From NCBI GenBank assembly GCA_015056575.1, contig SVGA01000025.1, positions 1 through 55,992 of the forward strand: DNA of 55,992 nucleotides, read 5' to 3'. Origin of the DNA: Butyrivibrio sp. GTDB taxonomy: Bacteria > Bacillota > Clostridia > Lachnospirales > Lachnospiraceae. Positions 43,545 to 50,970 of the stretch are shown piece by piece (positions within the stretch are counted from its first letter, which is position 1; the number at the start of each line of letters is the position of its first letter). The position numbers were made by a program, and so were the translations under genes. The notes below the pieces were generated by a model that was not told where the DNA came from, did no database searches, and was given only the letters and a program-made list of their open reading frames with translations.

Positions 43545-45167
43545 TTACTTGTTGGACTGATATGTGTTGTATGCATCCTGCTGGATTCCGATGAAGTCAT
43601 TGTAGCCCATAGCCTCCAGTGTCTGCTTGTAGCTATCCCACTGCTCGTCGATACCTCCCTCGGTTACCCATGTAGCCTGGTTAGCTGTTACATAGGCATC
43701 AAGGTCCGTGAACAGTGTTGCCAGTGTGCTCAGCTGGTCGGGAGTGTAACTTACGTTAGGATATGCCTCTTTTGCATACTTGCTAAGCTCTGTATCAAGG
43801 GCAAGCTTGGAAGCATCACCGTTCTCAGCTGCATATGTAACCTTGCTGTTGAAGCCGTCAGCAACATACTTGGGACCAAAGTCACGAAGTGAGCTGATCC
43901 ATGCAAAAGTATCTGCGGAATTGCCATCCTTGGGTGCAAGTACTGTGTAGGTGCCTGCTGCCTCGTCCTTCTCGATAGCCACTCCGAAGGAACCGTAGAA
44001 GTTCTGGATCGAAGCATCCTCTGTGTAGAACTTGTCAGCCCATGCAAGAAGGGGACCGGGGTTCTCACAGCTTGATGTTACAACGAACTCATATCTGCTG
44101 TAATTCCAGTGCTCAGGGTCAGATGAAATGTACTGCTTGCCATCGGGACCTGCAAGAGCGGGAAGTGCAATATACTGGCCTGAGTTAGCGCCGAAGGTTG
44201 AATCTGCTGTCCAGCCGGGAGCTGCGCCTACGATAGGTGTCTCGCTCATAAGCTTGGCATCACGCATTGAAGAATCTTCCGTGAAGAGCTCGGGATCGAT
44301 AAGGCCCTTTGCATAGCATTCATTCATCCACTTAAGGCCTTCCTTGTAGCCCTCTGTTACAGGAAGGTAAACGGGCTGACCGTCCTGGATAGCCATCATA
44401 TATGTTCCGTCAGCGCCGATGGTTGTGCCGAAGGGCAGGCAGAAGAACATAACTGAATCGGCATAGCCCTGTCCGAAAGGAATCTCATCGTTAGGATCTC
44501 CGTTGCCGTTGGCATCGTTATCCTTGAAGGCCTGAAGGACATCCTCGAACTCCTTGTAGGTTGTAGGAACAGAAAGTCCAAGGTTATCAAGCCACTGCTT
44601 GTTGATGAACATCTGGTTTGCAACGACAGGTCTGCAGGGCTTCTTGGAAGGAAGGCCGTAAATATGGCCGTCTGCTGAAGTTGCAAGAGCCTTCATTGTA
44701 GGATCGGACTCAATGATCGCCTTGAAGTTGGGCATGTACTCGTCAATGTAATCATCGAGGGCGATGAATGAACCCTGGTTTGTAAGGATGTCGGACTCTG
44801 AGAAGCAGATAGATCCCATGAAAGCGTCGGGAAGATCTCCGCCTGCAAGAAGAACTGCCTTCTTGTCAGCCCAGTCTGAGTTAAGGATCGTATCCCATGT
44901 TACTGTGATGCCGGCCTCAGCTGCTGCCTGATCCGGGAATCCTGTGTGATAATCCTCACCCCAGTCTGCCCATCTTACTGTAGCAACTTCATAGCCTGCT
45001 GCACCTGCATCGGCTGCATCTGCCGCGGGTGCTACTTCTGTGGTGGTCGCTGCGGGTGCTGCCGCATCACTTGAAGCTGCGGGTGCAGTCTCTGCTGCGT
45101 TGCCACAGCCCACAAGAGCAACTGTCAGTGCCAATACGCCTGCTGCCAAACTAAACTTTTTCTGCAT
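43545..45167 (-). CDS. Carbohydrate ABC importer lipoprotein (extracellular solute-binding protein, LplA/YtcQ-like)
   Basis: 540 residues. A lipoprotein signal with lipobox LVGC (Cys21) is followed by an Ala/Thr/Ser-rich linker (about 22-60) and a large solute-binding domain (WADWGEDYHTG, TFNW-type sugar-binding regions, DALLGSICFSES-like stretch). The length is typical of the family that serves LplB/LplC permeases and binds oligosaccharides. Aromatic residues in the cleft fit sugar binding; the exact sugar is not known. It is the last gene of the operon, with an AAGGAGAG ribosome site. Confidence 0.93.
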   Translation of the reverse strand: MQKKFSLAAGVLALTVALVGCGNAAETAPAASSDAAAPAATTTEVAPAADAADAGAAGYEVATVRWADWGEDYHTGFPDQAAAEAGITVTWDTILNSDWADKKAVLLAGGDLPDAFMGSICFSESDILTNQGSFIALDDYIDEYMPNFKAIIESDPTMKALATSADGHIYGLPSKKPCRPVVANQMFINKQWLDNLGLSVPTTYKEFEDVLQAFKDNDANGNGDPNDEIPFGQGYADSVMFFCLPFGTTIGADGTYMMAIQDGQPVYLPVTEGYKEGLKWMNECYAKGLIDPELFTEDSSMRDAKLMSETPIVGAAPGWTADSTFGANSGQYIALPALAGPDGKQYISSDPEHWNYSRYEFVVTSSCENPGPLLAWADKFYTEDASIQNFYGSFGVAIEKDEAAGTYTVLAPKDGNSADTFAWISSLRDFGPKYVADGFNSKVTYAAENGDASKLALDTELSKYAKEAYPNVSYTPDQLSTLATLFTDLDAYVTANQATWVTEGGIDEQWDSYKQTLEAMGYNDFIGIQQDAYNTYQSNK

Positions 45168-45205
45168 TTTCTCTCTCCTTTTACATTAATATAAGTTTAT
45201 ACTAT

Positions 45206-46099
45206 TTATCCCTTCACTGCTCCTATCATGACGCCCTGATTGAAGTATTTCTGAAGGAATGGATAGAGCATCATAATCGGCAATGTAGAAATCACAATGG
45301 ATCCGTACTTCATCATGTCAGAGAGCTGCCTCAGCTCCTGAGCCATGGTTCCCGTGGCCGCTCCAAGGAGTGATTCGTTTGCAATAAGGATCCTCCTCAA
45401 AAGAAGCTGCAGCGGGATCAGATTCTCGCTCTGCAGATAGATAAGAGCATTGAACCAGGAGTTCCAAAGTCCAACCGCAGTCCAGAGCCCCACCACCGCG
45501 ATCACCGCCTTTGAAAGAGGCACCGCAAACTGAACGAAGTATCTTATGGTACTGCAGCCGTCAATCTGAGCCGCCTCCCACAGAGACTCCGGAAGGGAGC
45601 TCTGAAAGAAGGTTCTGGCCACAATAATGTTGTAAGTGGATACCGCGAAGGGCAGGACCATTACCAGGAAGTTATCCAGGAGGCCAAACTGTTTGACAAC
45701 AAGATAGGTAGGTATGAGACCTCCGCTGACAAACATTGGGATTACATAGAAAACGTTGATCCATTTTCTGCCGGGCAAGTCCTTTCGGGACATAGCGTAG
45801 CCGGCTGTTATATTTACAAAAAGAGCAATCGCCGTGCCGACTACGGTATAGATAATGGTATTCAGATAACTCTTCCAGATCTGTTTCTGCTCAAAAAGCT
45901 TCTGATATCCTCTTACATCAAGAGTCTTAGGCCACAGCCACACCTTACCGCTTGCCACATCCGCCGGATTGCTGAAGCTGGCGATGATAACAAACCAGAG
46001 AGGATATATGACCATCAGTATCATGAGAATGGCTATGATATGAAATACGATGTTTACCACTGTGTCCTGGGTAAATTGTTGTTTCTTTTTCCCGTTCAT
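45206..46099 (-). CDS. Carbohydrate ABC importer permease, LplC/YtcP-like
   Basis: 297 residues with six membrane helices. The EAA loop reads EAAQIDGCSTIRYFVQFAVP (about 189-208), where the transporter ATPase docks. The N-terminus HIIAILMILMVIYPLWFVIIAS and the C-terminus FLQKYFNQGVMIGAVKG are typical of LplC/YtcP. It pairs with the permease just upstream (14 bp apart). No ATPase gene is nearby, so an MsmX-like shared ATPase is presumably used. Confidence 0.93.
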   Translation of the reverse strand: MNGKKKQQFTQDTVVNIVFHIIAILMILMVIYPLWFVIIASFSNPADVASGKVWLWPKTLDVRGYQKLFEQKQIWKSYLNTIIYTVVGTAIALFVNITAGYAMSRKDLPGRKWINVFYVIPMFVSGGLIPTYLVVKQFGLLDNFLVMVLPFAVSTYNIIVARTFFQSSLPESLWEAAQIDGCSTIRYFVQFAVPLSKAVIAVVGLWTAVGLWNSWFNALIYLQSENLIPLQLLLRRILIANESLLGAATGTMAQELRQLSDMMKYGSIVISTLPIMMLYPFLQKYFNQGVMIGAVKG

Positions 46100-46112
46100 T
46101 GGTTTCTCCCCG

Positions 46113-47021
46113 TTAAAACAGACTGTTGTCCGTAAATTTCTTTGCTATGACATTTACAGCAAGCAGCACGATCACGTTAACCACCGTGTTGAAAAGACCT
46201 ATCGCGGTAGAGAGGGAATATTGCATGCTCTGCATACCCATTTTATAAACGTAGGTGGAGATGATCTCACTGCTCATGATGTTCTGTACGTTCTGCAGAA
46301 GGAACACCTTCTCGAAGCCTATGCCCAGGATGCTGCCGGCCCTGAGGATCAGGAGTACCACTGCAGTGGGAAGGATCATAGGGATATCGATGAAACGGAT
46401 TTTCTGCAATGTGGTGGCTCCGTCCACAGTTGCTGCTTCATAGTAGGTAGGATCAATACCGGCAAGGGCTGCCAGATATATGATGGAATCCCATCCCAGA
46501 TGCTGCCAGATGTCGCTCCACACATACACGTGCTTGAAGCTTGACGCGCCGGCCATCAGGTTTGGGAAGGTTCCGCCAAAAAGCTTAAAGAGATTTGCGA
46601 ACAGTCCGCTGGAGGGCGAAAGAAAGATCAGGATGAGGCCGCACATAACCATGGTGGAAATGAAATGGGGAAGGTAGGTCACAACCTGGAAAACCTTCTT
46701 GAACATCCTGGTCTTCATCTGGTTACACATAAGTGCCAGAAGGATCGGAAGAGGAAATCCCACCAGAATGCTGTATATACTCAGCACAAGTGTGTTTTTG
46801 ATGGTAACTCCGAACTGGTAGGATCTGAAAAACTGAAGGAAGTTTGCAAAGCCAACGAACTTACTGCCAAAAACTCCAAGTGCCGGCGAATATTTCTGAA
46901 AGGCTATCACTATTCCGAACATTGGAAGATAAGCAAAACAGAAAAGAAGTATCGCCGAAGGCAATAGCAAAAGATACAGCTGATAATGTCGTTTTATTGT
47001 GGCAAATGCTTTGTTTTTCAT
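46113..47021 (-). CDS. Carbohydrate ABC importer permease, LplB/YteP-like
   Basis: 302 residues with six helices. It begins KRHYQLYLLLLPSAILLF, the usual LplB start, and the EAA loop is YYEAATVDGATTLQKIRFID (about 197-216). It is the first gene of the importer operon; AAGGAG lies 8 bases before the ATG. It diverges from yesM-yesN, a common arrangement in which the two-component system controls the importer. Confidence 0.93.
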   Translation of the reverse strand: MKNKAFATIKRHYQLYLLLLPSAILLFCFAYLPMFGIVIAFQKYSPALGVFGSKFVGFANFLQFFRSYQFGVTIKNTLVLSIYSILVGFPLPILLALMCNQMKTRMFKKVFQVVTYLPHFISTMVMCGLILIFLSPSSGLFANLFKLFGGTFPNLMAGASSFKHVYVWSDIWQHLGWDSIIYLAALAGIDPTYYEAATVDGATTLQKIRFIDIPMILPTAVVLLILRAGSILGIGFEKVFLLQNVQNIMSSEIISTYVYKMGMQSMQYSLSTAIGLFNTVVNVIVLLAVNVIAKKFTDNSLF

Positions 47022-47036
47022 CTGTGTGCTCCTTAT

Positions 47037-47068
47037 GTTTATGAAATGATAATAAATTTTTCATAAAC
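47037..47068. promoter_or_regulatory. 10-bp inverted repeat in the importer leader, possible operator
   Basis: GTTTATGAAA (47037-47046) and TTTCATAAAC (47059-47068) form a perfect inverted repeat with a 12-base spacer, just upstream of the importer ribosome site. It may be an operator or an mRNA hairpin. Nearby ATAGCACA occurs twice (47075 and 47129). Confidence 0.5.
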
Positions 47069-47152
47069 GAAAAAATAGCACAATTCAGATTTGCACCTAG
47101 CACTTTTCCGACAAGGGCTTCAAAATGTATAGCACACAATTTATCTTTTCTA

Positions 47153-47158
47153 TATAAT
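47153..47158 (+). promoter_or_regulatory. -10 box directly before the histidine kinase gene
   Basis: A perfect TATAAT ends 6 bases before the ATG, with no clear -35 box 16-18 bp upstream. If used, the message would be leaderless or nearly so. A promoter further upstream is equally possible. Confidence 0.35.
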
Positions 47159-47164
47159 GAAGGC

Positions 47165-48853
47165 ATGAATAATACAAAGAGAACGCGGTCCTATCCCGTG
47201 GTTCAGGTTCTGCGCAAAACCGTGTGGCTTGCCCTGCCGATAGTGGTACTCTTCGTGGTTGTAAGCTGGTTTTCCTTTTCCGAGATCAGAAGGCAGAACA
47301 ATCTTGCCCTGGAGAATGCCGTTAACATCTATCAAACTGAATTGGAGCACAAGCTCTCAGCCATAAAACACTTCGTACAGTGGACGGTGGTCCATGACCC
47401 GATCCTTGATCCCTTTAAGACCACCGGGCACATGGGCGAATTCAGGCAGGCCAGCAACGATCTGCGCCTTCGCGTCAGCGACATGCAGTATTCCACGGGA
47501 AGCGAGTATCAGTATTTCTTCTACTGGGATGAAGGAGATATCTTTTTTAACGCCTCCGAACTCAAACTCGACTATGACACCTACAAGGCGGCCAAGGCCA
47601 AGATCACTTCCGATGTGAAAAGAGAAGGCGGCTCCGCGCCGGACTCTTCCTGGGCTTCACTTAATATCCGCGGCAGGACCTACCTTTATTACCTGATCAC
47701 CTATAAACACAGGACCTTTGTGGCAATGGTTTCAATTGAAGACATGCTCTCTCCTCTGTCATCACTAAATCTCGGAGAGCACGGGAATATCAGGGTTCAG
47801 TCCCCTATCGGCGACATCTTTTATCAGACCGGGGAGCGTCCCTCCGGTTTTGAAAGGCGCCTCTACGACAACCTGGTTTTTTCCGGGGAGGAATCGGGAC
47901 TGCCCTTTACCCTATTAATAGATGCTCAGATCCTTGGGAACTACGGGACCCTGTTCATACTGCAGTTCGTCGTGTTCCTTGCGGCACTGATGCTGAGCTT
48001 TATCATGGGCGGATATATCCTTCTCACCTACAAAAAAGTGATCCTTCCGATAAAGCTCTTTTCCGAAGGGCTTAAGTCCATGGGATCGCTGGAAGAGGGG
48101 GAGGCCGCAGAGCTGGAGCTTACGGATTCCAGGGTCCAGGAGCTTAACCAGATCAACGACCAGTTCAAGAATCTGATCCACGAGATCACAAGGCTTCGTA
48201 TCGATGTATACGAGGCGGAGCTTGACAAGAACAAGTTCAGGATTCACTTTTTGCAGCAGCAGATAAAGCCTCACTTCTATTTAAACTGCCTTACCACTAT
48301 CGACAGCATGGTGAGCCTTGGGGATCTTGACGCCGCCCAGAAGATGCTGCAGTTCACCTCAAGGTACTTCAGATATCTTTTCCAGGCGGACAAGGACTTT
48401 GTGCCTCTGGGAAATGAACTGGATCACATCAGCGATTACCTGGCCATACAGAACATGCGTCTTTCCCGCAGTACCGAGTACGACCTGGATGTGGCAAAAG
48501 AGCTGCTGTCAGCCGATATACCGCCTCTTCTTCTCATAACCTTTATCGAGAATTCCATAAAGCATGCCTCTCCCCCGGGGGGCGAGGCCCTTCACATTGG
48601 CCTTGTCTGCAAAAAGACTCAGGATGAGCGCCTGTCCGTACACATCACCGACAACGGTCAGGGCTTCCCTTCTGACTTCCTCAAAAAGATCTACAACGGA
48701 GAGCAGCTTGAGGACAATGGGGATCACATCGGCATAACCAACTGCATCCGCAGGATGAGGCTTCTTTACGGGGAAGCATTTGAGCTAAGCCTTGAAAACA
48801 GCGTCACCGGAGGTGCATCGGTTATAATACACATTCCATATTCAGAAAACTAA
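47165..48853 (+). CDS. Sensor histidine kinase, YesM-like
   Basis: 562 residues. Helix 1 (about 19-37), an extracytoplasmic sensor domain (about 38-258, Cache-like), helix 2 (about 261-288), a HAMP-like linker, then the His-kinase domain with QQQIKPHFYLNCL (His370) and an ATPase domain with ENSIKHA, DNGQGFP and GIGITNC-type boxes. This is the standard YesM layout. It senses an external signal, often a sugar or its binding protein, and phosphorylates the response regulator encoded 12 bp downstream. The ribosome site is poor (GAAGG 2 bases from the ATG). Confidence 0.94.
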   Translation: MNNTKRTRSYPVVQVLRKTVWLALPIVVLFVVVSWFSFSEIRRQNNLALENAVNIYQTELEHKLSAIKHFVQWTVVHDPILDPFKTTGHMGEFRQASNDLRLRVSDMQYSTGSEYQYFFYWDEGDIFFNASELKLDYDTYKAAKAKITSDVKREGGSAPDSSWASLNIRGRTYLYYLITYKHRTFVAMVSIEDMLSPLSSLNLGEHGNIRVQSPIGDIFYQTGERPSGFERRLYDNLVFSGEESGLPFTLLIDAQILGNYGTLFILQFVVFLAALMLSFIMGGYILLTYKKVILPIKLFSEGLKSMGSLEEGEAAELELTDSRVQELNQINDQFKNLIHEITRLRIDVYEAELDKNKFRIHFLQQQIKPHFYLNCLTTIDSMVSLGDLDAAQKMLQFTSRYFRYLFQADKDFVPLGNELDHISDYLAIQNMRLSRSTEYDLDVAKELLSADIPPLLLITFIENSIKHASPPGGEALHIGLVCKKTQDERLSVHITDNGQGFPSDFLKKIYNGEQLEDNGDHIGITNCIRRMRLLYGEAFELSLENSVTGGASVIIHIPYSEN

Positions 48854-48865
48854 GAGGATTTTACA

Positions 48866-50056
48866 ATGAATGTTTTACTGGTAGATGATGACAGATTTGT
48901 CATCGCCGCCCTCCAAAAGGGTATAGACTGGGAGAGCCTTGGGATCAAGCAGGTTTTTACCGCCTACGATATACAAAGGGCTCAGGAGATACTCTCCGAT
49001 TCATCCATCGACCTGCTTCTTTCCGATATAGACATGCCCCACGGAAGCGGTCTGGATCTTCTTGGGATCATAAGGGAGCAGGGAAACAGGATCCCCACCA
49101 TCTTCCTTACCAACTATGCGGATTTCTCCTACGCCAAAAGGGCCCTGGAGCTTCGCTCCTTCCATTATTTTCTTAAGCCCATCGACTATCCGGAGCTTTC
49201 CCGCATCATAAAAAAGGCTCTTGAGGAGTCCAAGCAGGAGACCGGCGACCTCAAGGAAGCCCTCTTGGCCCTATGGTGCGACTATCTTCTTGCAAGCCGG
49301 ATAACAGACAGGGCTTTCATTCAGGACATCACCAAGCTTCTGCCATCTCTGGACAAAAACACATCCTTTGTTGCTGCCATGATACAGATCTACGGCGACA
49401 CTGACAGATGGGAGGCCACCGGCCGCATAGGAAGGATACTGGAGTCGGTCCTCGGAGCAGATTACGCAGAGTTTGGAGCTCTTTTGCCCTATCAATCGGA
49501 GCAGTTCCTGCTCATGACGCTGATCCCGGTCATGGAGAACAAGGGCAGCCAGCAGCTTCTTCGCCCTGTGATAAGCGAGGTTTTTTCCATGATCCGCAAG
49601 GAAATCTCACTGCCTACGAGGATTCTTTTGTCAGGGGAAAAGAAAATTCATGAACTGCGGGAGGCTGTGGAGAGCTTCGAGAGCCTTCTTGCCATGCCCT
49701 ACGAGGAGTCAAGGGGGATCGTCTACGTTGATGAGGAGGCTTCCACCAATCTTATCCAGTACGTGGATGCCCACTTTACCGAGGATATGAGCAGAGAGCA
49801 CCTATCGGAACTGTTTTATTTTGACCAGGATTACATAACAAAGCTCTTCAAGAAAGAGACGGGAATGAGTTTCAAGAACTATGTAATAGAAAAGAGACTG
49901 CGTCTGGCCAAGGATCTTCTGCTTGAGACCGATGAGCCCATAAACATGATCTCCCAAAAAGTGGGGTACGACAATTATTCCTACTTTACAAGACTGTTCA
50001 AAAAAAGCTTTGGCGTCACCCCCGTGGAATTCAGGGGCGATGGCCAAAGCTCTTGA
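48866..50056 (+). CDS. Response regulator with AraC-type DNA-binding domain, YesN-like
   Basis: 396 residues. The receiver domain (about 1-120) has the acidic pocket DDD at 7-9, phospho-acceptor Asp54 in LLSDIDMP, T/N-type switch residues and Lys104 in FLKPIDYP. A middle linker domain of about 160 residues leads to an AraC-type double helix-turn-helix (about 295-392), ending in YFTRLFKKSFGVTPVEFR. It should activate the divergent importer operon when phosphorylated by the YesM-like kinase; the target is inferred from position. Confidence 0.94.
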   Translation: MNVLLVDDDRFVIAALQKGIDWESLGIKQVFTAYDIQRAQEILSDSSIDLLLSDIDMPHGSGLDLLGIIREQGNRIPTIFLTNYADFSYAKRALELRSFHYFLKPIDYPELSRIIKKALEESKQETGDLKEALLALWCDYLLASRITDRAFIQDITKLLPSLDKNTSFVAAMIQIYGDTDRWEATGRIGRILESVLGADYAEFGALLPYQSEQFLLMTLIPVMENKGSQQLLRPVISEVFSMIRKEISLPTRILLSGEKKIHELREAVESFESLLAMPYEESRGIVYVDEEASTNLIQYVDAHFTEDMSREHLSELFYFDQDYITKLFKKETGMSFKNYVIEKRLRLAKDLLLETDEPINMISQKVGYDNYSYFTRLFKKSFGVTPVEFRGDGQSS

Positions 50057-50098
50057 TTCAAAACTCATACTATAGGTAACGCTTGTAATTTAATGTGA

Positions 50099-50830
50099 TC
50101 AGAACTGCTGCGGCTGTTCCTCAACAGGAGTGCCATATCCGTTAGCAGCCTTGATGGACTCAAAAAGAGCAGCATCTGCGTTCTGCTTGTAAGGGTTAAC
50201 ATACAGAAGACCTGCAATGTTAAGAGTAATGGCTGCTACAATGAACCATCCGATAAAGGAAAGGTCATATACAAATGTAGCCCACTTGTGGCCCTTCATC
50301 ATAGCTCTTGATTTCTTGAGAGCATCTGTTGCATTGATCGAAGGTTCGTCTGCAAGGATATAGGGAACAAGTCTGTATGAGTAGCTCAGGATGATACCGG
50401 GGATAATAAACAGACATGTTGCAAGTCCGATCAGCAGATCTCTAAGGAACAGTGCAAGTACTGTTGCAAGATAGTTATTTCTGAAAGCGTGAGCAACTTC
50501 GCCAACCTCAGCGTTTACATGCTGGTTTACAACAAAGAATCTGCTGCAACCAACCTGAAGGGGCTTGAACAGGAAAATATCAACAAGCTTCAGTACCAGA
50601 AATACAGTGCTGAGTGCGCCTACGATGATCATAAGGTACATGAATGCATTGGGATCCTCCATAATGCTCTGGATTGCCTCTGATGCCTCATCTCCGCTGG
50701 CGGTGTTCCTGGTAGCAACAGTTGCAGAAGCTGTGAACAAACCTGCAATAAATGCTACAAGCACTGATTTCCAATAGTTCTTCTTGAAATTAACTTTACC
50801 TCTTGACTTTACTTCTTGTCGATTCCACAT
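50099..50830 (-). CDS. DUF975 family membrane protein
   Basis: 243 residues. It starts with a basic region (NRQEVKSRGKVNFKKNYWKS) typical of DUF975, then about six helices with small polar loops. YILADEPSINATDALKKSRAMMKGHKW (given only in part: positions about 164-190) is the conserved family segment. Function is unknown. A strong GGAG site precedes the ATG. It is monocistronic and convergent with yesN; no terminator is seen between them. Confidence 0.88.
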   Translation of the reverse strand: MWNRQEVKSRGKVNFKKNYWKSVLVAFIAGLFTASATVATRNTASGDEASEAIQSIMEDPNAFMYLMIIVGALSTVFLVLKLVDIFLFKPLQVGCSRFFVVNQHVNAEVGEVAHAFRNNYLATVLALFLRDLLIGLATCLFIIPGIILSYSYRLVPYILADEPSINATDALKKSRAMMKGHKWATFVYDLSFIGWFIVAAITLNIAGLLYVNPYKQNADAALFESIKAANGYGTPVEEQPQQF

Positions 50831-50866
50831 AATCTTTTCTCCTCTCTTTAAAACCTCATATAGAAG

Positions 50867-50895
50867 AGTCTACCACCATTAATGTACCATTTCAA
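50867..50895 (-). promoter_or_regulatory. Promoter of the DUF975 gene
   Basis: On the minus strand TTGAAA (50890-50895) and TAGACT (50867-50872) are 17 bp apart, about 30 bases before the expected start region. Confidence 0.68.
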
Positions 50896-50903
50896 ACAGT
50901 AAA

Positions 50904-50932
50904 TTGCGGATTTAGCGGATTTGTGGGATAAT
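50904..50932 (+). promoter_or_regulatory. Promoter of the PBP1A-like gene
   Basis: TTGCGG (50904-50909) and GATAAT (50927-50932) are 17 bp apart. It is back to back with the DUF975 promoter, only 8 bp between the two -35 boxes. Confidence 0.6.
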
Positions 50933-50970
50933 AGTTTAGTTTAGAATACTGTATTAATGTGAGGTAGTTT

